From SIBU01 sp964430335 (GTDB taxonomy: Bacteria; Patescibacteriota; Minisyncoccia; Phycocordibacterales; SIBU01), in contig CAYSEN010000003.1 of the NCBI GenBank assembly GCA_964430335.1, positions 10,052 to 74,051 of the forward strand: 64,000 nucleotides of DNA, written 5' to 3'. A program made the position numbers and the translations under genes. Below, piece by piece: positions 31,517-40,814 of this stretch. A model generated the notes under the pieces. It saw only the letters and a program-made list of their open reading frames with translations, made no database searches and was not told the origin of the DNA. Position 1 is the stretch's first letter. Each line of letters begins with the position of its first letter.

Positions 31517-34438
31517 ATGTATAAAAAAGTAATTTCCTATATGAGGAGCAAGGCTGTCAGAATTGTTTGGATGGCTTTTTTTGTGTTGATTCCATCAGTA
31601 ACTTTCGCGGCATGGACTGATAATTTGATTTTTTACGCTCCACTTAACGATATTAGTAATCCACTAAATGTTTCTACCGGAACTGGATCTTTTACTTTTA
31701 CAAGAACCTCAGTTGCGACCTATATTCATCCGACTACAGGCCTTGTGACTATGTCTGGAGAAAATATTTCGATGTACAGTGAAGATTTTTCAAATACTTG
31801 GGCAACAACAAGTTCAAACATTGTTGTCGATCAGGTTGTCGCACCGGATGGCACAACTACCGCTGACGAGTTTGTGGTAGGTCCAGCGACAGACGGCAGT
31901 ACGACTCACTTTGTCCAAATTTCAGCAACTAGTACCGGAACGATTCAGGCAAGCCAATTTTATACAGCCAGTGTTTATGTGAAGGCAAACACAAATACTT
32001 GGGTGGCCGTCGCCTTCGTAGGTAAAAACGGAACAGCTAACACTTGCTACTTTAACGCCTCAACAGGAGCGGTGGGTACATGTTCGTCAAACACAACATC
32101 ATCAACCACTCCTTCTGTTAATGGATTTTATCGATTTGCAGTTTCAGCTAGCTCTGGTTCGGGCGCGGCAACTGTGAGAGAAAGAATTTATCTCGCGAGC
32201 GCAGACAACACACAAACTTTTACGGGCAACGGTACCAACTCACTTTACATTTGGGGCGCACAATTAAACTCGGGTCCGATTATGGCTCCGTATGTTAGAA
32301 CTACAAATGATTTGGCGGCTTCACCAAGAATCGAGTCACTAGGATATTTAGCTGAGGGAACAAGAACAAACAACCTTCTTTGGTCACGCGATATGACCAA
32401 CTCTGCCTGGACTAAAACAAACGTTACCGCAGCCTTGACTGCTACTGGCCACGATGGTTCTATAAATTCTGCAAGTTTAATTACTGCGACAGCGGATGCT
32501 GGTACGGTCTGCCAGGGAGTCACGATTGCAACAGCCACAAGTACAGGATCTGTAGATATAAAAAGGGTAAGCGGTACGGGAACAGTTTCACTTTCCATGG
32601 ACGGAGGTTCGACTTATGGATCTGATGTTTCTAGCTCACTCTCGACTTCATCTTGGTACAGAGCTTTATTTGAAAATCAAAAAATAGTTAACCCTTCACT
32701 GTGTATTAAATTGGGTACAAATGGTGACAGTGTTATTTTGGATTATGCTCAGATAGAAACCTCGGGAACAGCTACCGCTCAGACTGGCGCCGTGTTTGTG
32801 AGTTCTAGAATTCCAACTACGAGCACAGTCAATACGAGATTTATAGATAAATTAAGTATTACTTCGACAAATAATTGGCCACAGACCGAAGGATCCTTCT
32901 TTGCCATTGTGGATACTTGGGACACTGTAACTTCAAACAAATTCGTGATAGACGGTCTAGACGGTTCTTCTAGAGTGCCGATGCATATCAGATCTGGGCA
33001 GGGAAACGGTTCAAACGGCACTTTAGGTAGAACCACCCTTTATGACGGTAGCTCCGAATGTTCTTACAGCTCGGTAAACGTACAACCGCAAACAACAACC
33101 AAGGTTGCTAGTAAGTGGAGCGCTACTTCAAGTACTAGAGCTACAACAGCCACGGGTGGAACACCGACCAGTTGTGCTTTTGATGGAACACTGGAAGTTG
33201 CTGGTACCATGGTACTTGGTGACGCACACTTACAGGACGGTACCAGGACACTTTGGGGTCACATAAAGCAGTTGAGGTTCTGGGACACAGCGCTTTCTGA
33301 TGCTACTCTTATACTAGCGACTTCGGGAGGTATAAGTGATGTCGGTTCTGCTCCTGGAGTGGTGACATCACTAGCAACTTCATCTATGGCAACCTCTACC
33401 GTCACGTTAAGTTGGACTGCTCCTACTTCAGACGGGGGATACACTTTGAGCGATTATACAATTCAGTACAAGAGAAGTAGTGATTCTTCGTACACCACCT
33501 ATTCAGACGGAGTGAGCACAAATACTACTGTAGATCTAACCGGATTAACTCCTAATGTCGGTTACATGTTTGCAGTGTCTGCAGTAAACTCTTTCGGAAC
33601 AGGTTCTTCTACAGTCGGTTATGGAACTACTACCGCAATTTCACTGCCTACGACTTCTACTTCTGAGGCCACTTCAGTCACCGATACGTCGGCTACTTTG
33701 GGTGGTTCGGTTAGTAGTGTAGGTGGAGAGGATCTAACCGCGCGAGGTTTTGTTTACGGCACGTCTGTTTCTTACGGTGCAACCACGACAACTTCTGGTT
33801 CATTTTCAACCGGAAGTTTTAGCTCATCTCTATCGTCTTTGACCTGTGGAACTACATATCATTTTAATGCCTTTGCAACAAACTCCGCCGGTACAAGCTA
33901 TGGTTCAGATACGACCTTGAGTACTTCCGCATGCGCGAGCTCTTCGAATTCAAACAGCGATTCAAGCGACGAGGTTCCGGCAGGAACAAAAAATAACGGC
34001 GGTGTTTTTGTCGGAGACGTTTCTAGTTTAGGTGTTTACATAAAACCAAGATTGAAGACGGTTTATCCAGACGGTCGGGTGGTTTATTTGGACGAAAATC
34101 CAAAATTAGATGCAAAGCCTGCTGTGAATCAAAATAATTCATCCAATACATCTAGTTCTGTGATAGGTTTTTCAGGAAGGGTTTTGAAATTAGGTAGCAC
34201 TGATTCTGAAGTGAAAAAATTACAGCAGTTTTTAAATAGTCAGGGTTACATTATTGCTAAAAATGGTCCAGGTTCTCCGGGTAATGAAACCGAGCACTTC
34301 GGCGCTCTTACAAAAAAAGCTCTAATACGTTTTCAGGAAACCTATCCGAGGGATATTCTAACTCCATCTGGCCTCAGTAAAGGCAGTGGAATACTAGGCG
34401 AAAAAACTTTACAAAAAATCAAACAGTTGATGAAATAA
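31517..34438 (+). CDS. Giant secreted surface protein with peptidoglycan-binding domain
   Basis: This 973-residue protein has an N-terminal signal or anchor (IVWMAFFVLIPSVTFAA). A long Ser/Thr-rich beta region follows, with two carbohydrate-binding or lectin-like repeats (ENISMYSEDFSNTW and NLLWSRDMTNSAWTK). Next come a laminin-G-like segment, a fibronectin type III domain (~620-715, VTLSWTAPTSDGGYTLSDY) and a second Ig-like domain. A Ser/Asn linker leads to a C-terminal peptidoglycan-binding domain (LGSTDSEVKKLQQFLNSQGY). Its likely role is cell-surface attachment, perhaps to a host cell. It has a ~30% Ser+Thr feel by eye and almost no Cys. Confidence 0.8.
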   Translation: MYKKVISYMRSKAVRIVWMAFFVLIPSVTFAAWTDNLIFYAPLNDISNPLNVSTGTGSFTFTRTSVATYIHPTTGLVTMSGENISMYSEDFSNTWATTSSNIVVDQVVAPDGTTTADEFVVGPATDGSTTHFVQISATSTGTIQASQFYTASVYVKANTNTWVAVAFVGKNGTANTCYFNASTGAVGTCSSNTTSSTTPSVNGFYRFAVSASSGSGAATVRERIYLASADNTQTFTGNGTNSLYIWGAQLNSGPIMAPYVRTTNDLAASPRIESLGYLAEGTRTNNLLWSRDMTNSAWTKTNVTAALTATGHDGSINSASLITATADAGTVCQGVTIATATSTGSVDIKRVSGTGTVSLSMDGGSTYGSDVSSSLSTSSWYRALFENQKIVNPSLCIKLGTNGDSVILDYAQIETSGTATAQTGAVFVSSRIPTTSTVNTRFIDKLSITSTNNWPQTEGSFFAIVDTWDTVTSNKFVIDGLDGSSRVPMHIRSGQGNGSNGTLGRTTLYDGSSECSYSSVNVQPQTTTKVASKWSATSSTRATTATGGTPTSCAFDGTLEVAGTMVLGDAHLQDGTRTLWGHIKQLRFWDTALSDATLILATSGGISDVGSAPGVVTSLATSSMATSTVTLSWTAPTSDGGYTLSDYTIQYKRSSDSSYTTYSDGVSTNTTVDLTGLTPNVGYMFAVSAVNSFGTGSSTVGYGTTTAISLPTTSTSEATSVTDTSATLGGSVSSVGGEDLTARGFVYGTSVSYGATTTTSGSFSTGSFSSSLSSLTCGTTYHFNAFATNSAGTSYGSDTTLSTSACASSSNSNSDSSDEVPAGTKNNGGVFVGDVSSLGVYIKPRLKTVYPDGRVVYLDENPKLDAKPAVNQNNSSNTSSSVIGFSGRVLKLGSTDSEVKKLQQFLNSQGYIIAKNGPGSPGNETEHFGALTKKALIRFQETYPRDILTPSGLSKGSGILGEKTLQKIKQLMK

Positions 34439-34464
34439 TACAAAAAAGCTAAACTGGCAAGGCT

Positions 34465-35718
34465 GTGAATAAAGCTGAGACTCCAAATAAAAAGCTACTA
34501 AGTAATGCCAAATTGCCCGATTCTCCTGGGGTCTATTTCTTCCTGGGCGATCGACGACAGATTCTCTACATTGGCAGAGCTACGTCACTTAAAGATAGAG
34601 TGAAAAGTTACTTTAGTAGTGATCTTTTAGAGACAAGAGGTCCTCAGATTGTGGATATGGTTGCTAAAGCCAAAAAGATTGATTTCCGAAAAACCGACTC
34701 AGTACTTGAGGCGATAATTTTAGAAGCAGATCTGATTAAGAAGTTTCAACCCGCTCACAACACAAGAGAGAAAGATGATAAAAGTTTTAATTGCGTAGTG
34801 ATTACAGATGAAGATTTTCCCCAGGTTCTAATTATCCGAAAGCGAGATATTGATTTCCCGCAACTAAAAACCAATAACTACAAACTAAAAACAGTATTTG
34901 GTCCGTTTACAAGCGGTACTCATCTTAAGGATGCGCTGAAAATTATTAGGAGAATTTTCCCTTACCACGATGGTAAGTGTGTGCCACTTCAAGGTAAACC
35001 ATGTTTCAATCGTCAGATCGGACTTTGCCCAGGTGTTTGTACCGGAGAAATCTCACAGAAGGAATATGGAAAAATTGTTTCAAATATTGAACTATTCTTT
35101 TCTGGTAAAAAAAATCAAATTATAAAAAAGCTTGAATTAGAGATGAAGGGTTATGCCAAAAAAAGGGAATTCGAGAGAGCACAGCAAGTCAAAACAACCA
35201 TTTTCGCTTTAAAGCATATTCAAGACATTTCTTTAGTAAATAGTGGTGATAATTCGATTTCAAAAACGAGCGATTTTAGAATTGAAGCGTATGACGTCGC
35301 GCATATTTCTGGTACAGATGTTGTAGGTGTAATGACTGTCGTGGAAGAAGGTTTTCCTAAAAAATCTGATTATCGAAAATTTAAAATTAGAGGAGGTTTT
35401 GGGAACAACGATGTGGCCAGTCTAAAAGAGGTTATTGAGAGAAGGTTTAATCACACCGAGTGGCCTTTACCTAAACTCATAGTGGCTGATGGTAGTGATG
35501 TACAGAAAAATACAATCGAGGAGGTTCTGCATAAAGGCGGCCTAAATATTCCGGTAGTAGCGGTAACTAAGAACGAAAGACACAGACCGGAAAAAATTAT
35601 TGGTGATGATAAATTGGTTAGGGAATTTGAAAAATCAATTCTACTAGCAAATTCTGAGGCTCATAGATTTGCAATCACATTCCACCGAGCAAGAAGAGAC
35701 TCTAGATATAGTTTTTAA
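34465..35718 (+). CDS. uvrC: Excinuclease ABC subunit C, short form
   Basis: This 417-residue protein makes the dual incisions in excision repair. The GIY-YIG nuclease is at ~15-100 (SPGVYFFLGDRRQILYIGRA). A UVR segment lies at ~225-260. The RNase-H-like second nuclease (IEAYDVAHISGTDVVG, LIVADGSD) runs to EAHRFAITFHRARRDSR. The protein stops there, so the C-terminal tandem HhH DNA-binding domain of standard ~600-residue UvrC is absent. The start is GTG at 34465, with no nearby ATG that keeps the GIY domain. It follows the surface-protein gene by 26 bases. Confidence 0.9.
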   Translation: MNKAETPNKKLLSNAKLPDSPGVYFFLGDRRQILYIGRATSLKDRVKSYFSSDLLETRGPQIVDMVAKAKKIDFRKTDSVLEAIILEADLIKKFQPAHNTREKDDKSFNCVVITDEDFPQVLIIRKRDIDFPQLKTNNYKLKTVFGPFTSGTHLKDALKIIRRIFPYHDGKCVPLQGKPCFNRQIGLCPGVCTGEISQKEYGKIVSNIELFFSGKKNQIIKKLELEMKGYAKKREFERAQQVKTTIFALKHIQDISLVNSGDNSISKTSDFRIEAYDVAHISGTDVVGVMTVVEEGFPKKSDYRKFKIRGGFGNNDVASLKEVIERRFNHTEWPLPKLIVADGSDVQKNTIEEVLHKGGLNIPVVAVTKNERHRPEKIIGDDKLVREFEKSILLANSEAHRFAITFHRARRDSRYSF

Positions 35719-35806
35719 TAATCTAACTGCAACACTCAGTGTCGCAGTTAGATTGGAGTTTGAAGATGGTTTAATCTGTCTAATAATTTTGTGTTACAAT
35801 ATTTGC

Positions 35807-36790
35807 ATGTCGTTGCGCTCTAAAATAAGAGTCGGTGTAGTACGTGGAGGACCTTCTAAAGAACACGAAGTTTCGATTAAAACTGGCGCTCATGTTTTAA
35901 AACATTTACCTGAGGACTATATTCCGGTTGATATTTTTATAGACAAAAACGGTGTTTGGCATTTACAAGGAGTTGAAAAACCGATTGATAAAATTTTGAG
36001 CAATGTCGATGTGATTTTTAACGCATCACACGGAGAATTTGGAGAGGATGGAAAACTTTCAAGAATTTTAGACATGTTCCACGTCCCTTATACTGGTTCA
36101 AAACATCTTTCTTCGGTTTTCGCCATGCACAAGGAACACAGTAAGAATTTTCTTAAAGCTCAAGGTATCAAAACTCCATTTCATAAAGTTTTGAAGAACG
36201 ATGATCCTATCAGAAAGAACCTAATGGGATTATGGAGAACGATTCTAAATCCATCTGTAATTAAACCAATGACCTCGGGTTCGTCGGTCGGCGTTTCAGT
36301 GGTCAGAAATTTTGTAGATTTGGAGAAGGCTTTAAATGAGGCTTTCGAACATTCAGATAAGATTTTAATTGAGGAGTATATTAGAGGAAGAGAGGCTACC
36401 TGTGGTGTTGTCGACTCTTACAGGGGCGAGGATGTTTATGCACTTTTCCCAGTGGAGGTTGTGTTGCCTGAAAGTTCGAGTTTCCATGATTATGACGCAA
36501 AGTACGGAGGAAAAACCAAGTATGTAGCTCCTGGTAGGTTTTCGGAAATAGAAAAATACAATATTCAGGAAATGGCAAAAAAGGTACATAAGTCACTTGG
36601 CCTTAGACACTACTCCAGATCCGATTTTATCGTGTCGCCAACCAGGGGTGTTTTCTTTCTTGAGGTCAATAGTTTGCCATATTTAGCAAAGGATTCAGCA
36701 TATGTCGGGGCACTAAATTCAAATGGTATGGAATTCTCTCACTTTTTAGATCATGTTATTAGACTTGCTTTAAAGTCACATTCTAGATAA
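35807..36790 (+). CDS. ddl: D-alanine--D-alanine ligase
   Basis: This 327-residue ATP-grasp enzyme makes D-Ala-D-Ala for peptidoglycan. Visible motifs are GGPSKEHEVSIKTG at the start, NASHGEFGEDGKLSRIL, PYTGSKHLSS, the ATP-grasp loop KPMTSGSSVGVSVV and the metal site EVNSLPYLAKDS. The usual GMT of the last motif is degenerate. The TACAAT box at 35795-35800 is six bases from the ATG, so transcription should begin at the start codon. The product feeds MurF at 61.8 kb. Confidence 0.92.
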   Translation: MSLRSKIRVGVVRGGPSKEHEVSIKTGAHVLKHLPEDYIPVDIFIDKNGVWHLQGVEKPIDKILSNVDVIFNASHGEFGEDGKLSRILDMFHVPYTGSKHLSSVFAMHKEHSKNFLKAQGIKTPFHKVLKNDDPIRKNLMGLWRTILNPSVIKPMTSGSSVGVSVVRNFVDLEKALNEAFEHSDKILIEEYIRGREATCGVVDSYRGEDVYALFPVEVVLPESSSFHDYDAKYGGKTKYVAPGRFSEIEKYNIQEMAKKVHKSLGLRHYSRSDFIVSPTRGVFFLEVNSLPYLAKDSAYVGALNSNGMEFSHFLDHVIRLALKSHSR

Positions 36791-36807
36791 TATCTTAAAC
36801 GAAGTAC

Positions 36808-36881
36808 GGGCCCTTAGCTCATCTGGCTAGAGCGCCTCATTTGCAATGAGGAGGTGGCAGGTTCGAGTCCTGTAGGGTCCA
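36808..36881 (+). tRNA. tRNA-Ala (anticodon TGC)
   Basis: This 74-nt tRNA has acceptor strands GGGCCCT and AGGGTCC with the G3-U70 identity pair of alanine tRNAs. Its anticodon stem CCTCA/TGAGG has loop TTTGCAA, and its T-arm is CAGG-TTCGAGT-CCTG. The discriminator is A and CCA is not encoded in full. Confidence 0.96.
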
Positions 36882-37090
36882 CAACGAAAACGCCGAAAGG
36901 CGTTTTTTCGTTGTGGACCCTAAGCAGAGTTTGGGAAACTCTGCGTCAGGACTCGAAAACCTGTGATAGTTTTTGTGAGCTGTGCGAAACAAAAACAGAA
37001 CAGGTGTACAGAATCTGTAAGATTCGAGATTCCTGTATTGAAACATTACGCCTTAAAAAATTTAAAGAATGTGGCGGATTTAGCAAAAAG
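36882..37090 (+). repeat. Mirrored copy of the tRNA-Ala(TGC) 3' end
   Basis: Directly after the tRNA comes AACGAAAACGCC, a GAAA loop and the complement of that spacer. TTGTGGACCCTA (36911-36922) then complements the acceptor 3' strand. A 9-bp hairpin (36924-36944) follows, then CAGGACTCGAAAACCTG (36947-36963), a near-complement of the whole T-arm. A degenerate direct copy of the T-arm (GATTCGAGATTCCTGT) lies near 37021-37036. The first part may also act as the terminator. Confidence 0.85.
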
Positions 37091-37199
37091 ATAATTCTTG
37101 ACACGACTGAGGAGTAGAGATTTTCGCTACCTGCTGTATTATTAATTGGTACTTTTTTGTTATACAATATATTCAAGTTTAATATTATAAAGTAAAAAA

Positions 37200-37919
37200 A
37201 TGGATACAATTCAAGCGCAAAACTACATCAGCAAAAGACGCTCTGAAGGTGCAACTGATGGAACAATTTTTGATGAGTTGGTTTCAAATGGATGGGATAA
37301 AAATACGGTTTCAGGTCTTGTTTTTGGAAACACAAGTAATCTTCCTCCAAAGCCAAGTCCAACAGTAGCGAACTCAGCACCTGTTTTTCCACAAGATCTT
37401 CAAGTGGTTAGTACCAAAGGAGGATCTGAACAGACCCGTATGGGAATTTTGACGGCCTTTTTGAGCTCGTCTTTAATGGTTGTCGCTTATTCTCTTTCTC
37501 GAATAGCTAATATTGTCTTAGAAAAAATCTTTGGTTGGGGACCAAAACCCTCAATATTTGGAGGTGCTTCATCGATAGACAACACAGGCGAGGTAATTGT
37601 TTGGTATGTCTCTATTTGTATTCCTGTCTCAATCGTTGCCGTTTTTTGCTACCGTATTCTTAATAAGAAATTAATTGAAAATCCCGTCTTGGCGGATGAT
37701 ATCTATTATAGAAAAAATATTAGGTCTGCTCTAAAGTTTTCTTTGGCCATAGTCATCATTTCTTTGATAATTGTTATATACCAAACACTGATTACCTTTA
37801 CAAACAATAGTGCTGGAATATTCGACAAATACAGCGTTCTTGGCTGGTCAACAAAATTGGTATTATTCTCATTAACTAGTGTTATTTTTTGGAATTTTTC
37901 TAAAAAATCCAGCAAATAA
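37200..37919 (+). CDS. DUF5671-like membrane protein
   Basis: This 239-residue protein has a soluble N-terminal helical motif (AQNYISKRRSEGATDGTIFD, then ELVSNGWD), a Pro-rich linker and four membrane helices at about 82-108, 128-150, 175-198 and 212-232. The layout matches the DUF5671-type membrane proteins that are frequent in Patescibacteria. Their function is unknown. A TATACAAT box lies ~40 nt upstream. A related but larger protein is found at 48541. Confidence 0.6.
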   Translation: MDTIQAQNYISKRRSEGATDGTIFDELVSNGWDKNTVSGLVFGNTSNLPPKPSPTVANSAPVFPQDLQVVSTKGGSEQTRMGILTAFLSSSLMVVAYSLSRIANIVLEKIFGWGPKPSIFGGASSIDNTGEVIVWYVSICIPVSIVAVFCYRILNKKLIENPVLADDIYYRKNIRSALKFSLAIVIISLIIVIYQTLITFTNNSAGIFDKYSVLGWSTKLVLFSLTSVIFWNFSKKSSK

Positions 37920-37975
37920 TAGGGGCGATTTGATAAGACAATTGGATACTGGTACTATTTCCCGTAATTAATTAC

Positions 37976-38046
37976 GGGCCTATAGTCTAGTAGTACGACG
38001 CGTCATTCGCATTGACGAGGCGGGGGTGCGATTCCCCCTAGGTCCA
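37976..38046 (+). tRNA. tRNA-Ala (anticodon CGC)
   Basis: This 71-nt tRNA has acceptor strands GGGCCTA and TAGGTCC with G3-U70. The anticodon stem CGTCA/TGACG has loop TTCGCAT, giving anticodon CGC. The T-arm is GGGGG-TGCGATT-CCCCC. The discriminator is A. It complements the TGC isoacceptor 1.1 kb upstream. Confidence 0.94.
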
Positions 38047-38400
38047 CATGAGTCTGCGAAATGTGGACCTAGAGCAAGACAACTGCTTGTCTTGCGTGGG
38101 GGAATCGCAAAGCTTCTCCCTTATCGAGTCTTCGAGATGGGAAAGCTGTACTGAAACTGTAAGTTTCAATTCCCCATGCAAGGTAACTGCTTGTCTTGCG
38201 TGGGGAATCGCACAGCGGAGTCATATTTTTCAAGCATGAAAAATAGACGAGCTGGTGCCCAGACCTAGACGAGTGACGGCGAGTCTAGAGTCGCGGGCGA
38301 TTCTCACTAACTTTGATCGAGAAATTTTACCAGCGACTCTTAGTAAAATACTCCTGACCACCGATTCCGACCCGCAATCTACTTAGTGACTCGTGGTACA
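38047..38400 (+). repeat. Mirrored and repeated copies of the tRNA-Ala(CGC) 3' end
   Basis: TGTGGACCTA (38062-38071) complements the acceptor end. The hairpin GCAAGACA/TGTCTTGC (38074-38095) follows, then GTGGGGGAATCGCA (38096-38109), the complement of the T-arm. About 100 bp later the block ACTGCTTGTCTTGCGTGGGG-AATCGCA is repeated almost exactly (38185-38212). Its left flank (AATTCCCCATGCAAG) forms another palindrome. The remainder to 38400 has further imperfect palindromes and the ACTCCTGACCAC motif. No gene was seen in this ~350-bp stretch. Confidence 0.8.
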
Positions 38401-38467
38401 CAACGAGAGCATTACTAACACTTATTCCTCTGTGCTCTTTATCCCCAATTTCGTATATAATATCTGA

Positions 38468-38992
38468 ATGAGTGGAAAAGCCACAAAAATAGTCTTAGCT
38501 GTAATTTTGTGTTTCGGCATACTGTTTGCCTACTATAAAATCTCCAATTCAGGAAACACAACCTATGTGAGCGCAAGATATAATTATAGTTTCGAGTATC
38601 CGAAAAGTTGGAAGCTGTTTGATTCTGGAAAGGCAAGTCGAGAATCTGAAGCGGTCTCAGTCTATGATGGCCCAAACCGATTTACCATTATTCATTACAC
38701 AAATGCAAAGAATTACGCTCCAGATGAGTGGTACAGAAGAGATATGTATGAAAAATTAGGCGATGGAAATTATCCTTATCCCAAGGCTATTGTTCTTTCA
38801 GAAGGCGTGACGACTTTTAGCAATTTACCCGCCTACAAAGTGATGACAAATGACGCCGGCCTAAGTTACGATTATTTTATCAGCAAGGGAAAAGATTTTT
38901 ATGTATTAAGTTTTGAGAGGTATGATGGAGAAAAAATATCTAAAACTCAGCTAGTATTTGACCAGATTGAAAAGACTTTCAGTTTCAAATAA
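38468..38992 (+). CDS. Membrane-anchored PsbP/DUF1795-like protein
   Basis: Of 174 residues, ~6-25 form a membrane anchor (IVLAVILCFGILFAYY). A PsbP-like alpha/beta domain follows, marked by YNYSFEYPKSWKLF and the closing FDQIEKTFSFK. Such proteins are extracytoplasmic and poorly characterised. TATAAT at 38456-38461 lies six bases before the ATG, so the mRNA should be leaderless. The ABC transporter gene starts six bases after its stop, suggesting co-transcription. Confidence 0.7.
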   Translation: MSGKATKIVLAVILCFGILFAYYKISNSGNTTYVSARYNYSFEYPKSWKLFDSGKASRESEAVSVYDGPNRFTIIHYTNAKNYAPDEWYRRDMYEKLGDGNYPYPKAIVLSEGVTTFSNLPAYKVMTNDAGLSYDYFISKGKDFYVLSFERYDGEKISKTQLVFDQIEKTFSFK

Positions 38993-38998
38993 AAACTC

Positions 38999-40810
38999 AT
39001 GAATAACACAAATAAAACAAAACTCGAGCAATCCAAGTATGGAATCGAGGTCAGTAATTTTGAGGTCATTAAAGCCTATTGGAAAGGGGCTAAAACATTT
39101 TTGCCGTCTATAGTGATTATTGTTTTCGGCATAGTGATGGCAAGGATTGCCGAAGTCGCTGTTCCAATTTATTACAAGAAATTTTTCGATCTTCTGTCTG
39201 CAGGCGGAGATCCATTTTTGCTTGGGCCTTCACTTACAAAAATTGTAGTTTTTATTTTTACCTTAAATATGATCGTTTGGTTTGGTTACCGAGCCACCTC
39301 ATTTTTCATCACGTATTTCCAAAGTTCACTTATGGCGAAATTGCGCCAGCAGGCTTTCGACTACATGATCGATCATTCGTATTCTTTTTACGCCAATAGT
39401 TTCACCGGCTCTCTTGTTCAAAGAGTGAACCGTTTTGCTAGAGCGTCTGAGGTTTTGTCTGATCGAATTATCTTTAGTGTTATCCCGCTCATCATTCAGA
39501 TTTCAGGAAGTATTATTGTTTTGTGGTTCAATAACCACTTTATAACCTACGTTTTAATGGTGGCAGTTTTTGTGTTCCTGATTTTCAATTTCTATTTCGC
39601 TAAGTGGAAAATGAAATACGATACAAAGCGAGCCTCTATGGACTCATTTGCCACGGGCGTTCTTTCTGATTCCATTGCCAATCAAAATACTATTCAGCTC
39701 TTTACCGGGAGCAAATATGAATCCGGCTACTACAAAGAGGTTACAAATGATCAGGCCAAGATTACAAGAACAGTTTGGGATCTAAACAATGTCCTTGAGC
39801 TGGTGCTTTCCTTCGTAATTTTCCTAATTGAGTTTCTACTTTTCTACTACGCGATCAAGTACTGGCAGGTAGGGACAATTTCGGTTGGTACTTTTGTGCT
39901 GATACAGGTTTACCTGTTCGGTATCGGCTCTCGTTTGTGGGACTTCAGTCGAGTTATCAGGGATATAAATGAATCATTTACAGACGCCAGAGAAATGGTT
40001 GAGATTTTGAAACTACCTCACGGCATTAAGGATGTAAAAAACGCCAAGTCATTAAATGTTACAGAAGGTGAAATCAACTTTGAAAACGTCTGTTTTAATT
40101 TTTCAGATTCAAGACCCGTGCTCAAAGATATAAATCTGGTTATAAAACCTGGTGAAAAAATTGCCCTAATTGGACCATCTGGCGCTGGAAAATCCACTTT
40201 CGTAAAATTACTTTTTAGAATGTACGACATTGTGTCCGGTGCAATTAGAATTGACGGTCAGGATATTGGAAAAGTGACTCAGGAAAGTTTGAGACATAAT
40301 TTGAGTTTGGTACCACAGGATCCAATTCTTTTCCACAGGACACTTCTTGAAAATATTCGATACGGCAGAAGAGATGCGACCGATGAAGAAGTTTACGAGG
40401 CTGGGAGATTGGCACATTGTGATGAATTCGCAAGGGGATTAAAAGATGGTTATGGAACTTATGTTGGAGAAAGAGGAGTAAAACTTTCTGGAGGTGAAAG
40501 ACAAAGAGTGGCAATCGCTAGAGCTATTTTGAAGAATGCACCAATTTTGGTACTCGATGAAGCCACATCGAGTCTTGATTCGCATTCCGAATCCTTAATA
40601 CAAGATGCTCTCGACAAATTGATGAAGGGAAAAACTACTATTGTAATCGCGCACCGACTTTCTACAATTCGAAAAATGGACAGGATTATTGTTGTTGAAA
40701 AGGGAAATATAGTAGAGGAGGGTAGCCATGATGAGCTACTGAAGAATAACTCTAGTTTGTATAAAAAACTCTGGGATCTTCAGGCCGGAGGTTTTGTGGA
40801 GGGAGAATAA
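38999..40810 (+). CDS. ABC exporter, fused permease and ATPase
   Basis: This 603-residue half-transporter has six membrane helices over ~30-330 and a nucleotide-binding domain at ~355-590. Walker A is GPSGAGKSTFVKLLFRMYD, the Q-loop is SLVPQDPILFH, the signature is LSGGERQRVAIARAI, Walker B is PILVLDEATSSLDS and the switch His is in AHRLSTI. It would act as a dimer, exporting a lipid, drug or peptide. The substrate is unknown. Confidence 0.92.
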   Translation: MNNTNKTKLEQSKYGIEVSNFEVIKAYWKGAKTFLPSIVIIVFGIVMARIAEVAVPIYYKKFFDLLSAGGDPFLLGPSLTKIVVFIFTLNMIVWFGYRATSFFITYFQSSLMAKLRQQAFDYMIDHSYSFYANSFTGSLVQRVNRFARASEVLSDRIIFSVIPLIIQISGSIIVLWFNNHFITYVLMVAVFVFLIFNFYFAKWKMKYDTKRASMDSFATGVLSDSIANQNTIQLFTGSKYESGYYKEVTNDQAKITRTVWDLNNVLELVLSFVIFLIEFLLFYYAIKYWQVGTISVGTFVLIQVYLFGIGSRLWDFSRVIRDINESFTDAREMVEILKLPHGIKDVKNAKSLNVTEGEINFENVCFNFSDSRPVLKDINLVIKPGEKIALIGPSGAGKSTFVKLLFRMYDIVSGAIRIDGQDIGKVTQESLRHNLSLVPQDPILFHRTLLENIRYGRRDATDEEVYEAGRLAHCDEFARGLKDGYGTYVGERGVKLSGGERQRVAIARAILKNAPILVLDEATSSLDSHSESLIQDALDKLMKGKTTIVIAHRLSTIRKMDRIIVVEKGNIVEEGSHDELLKNNSSLYKKLWDLQAGGFVEGE

Positions 40811-40814
40811 AAAC

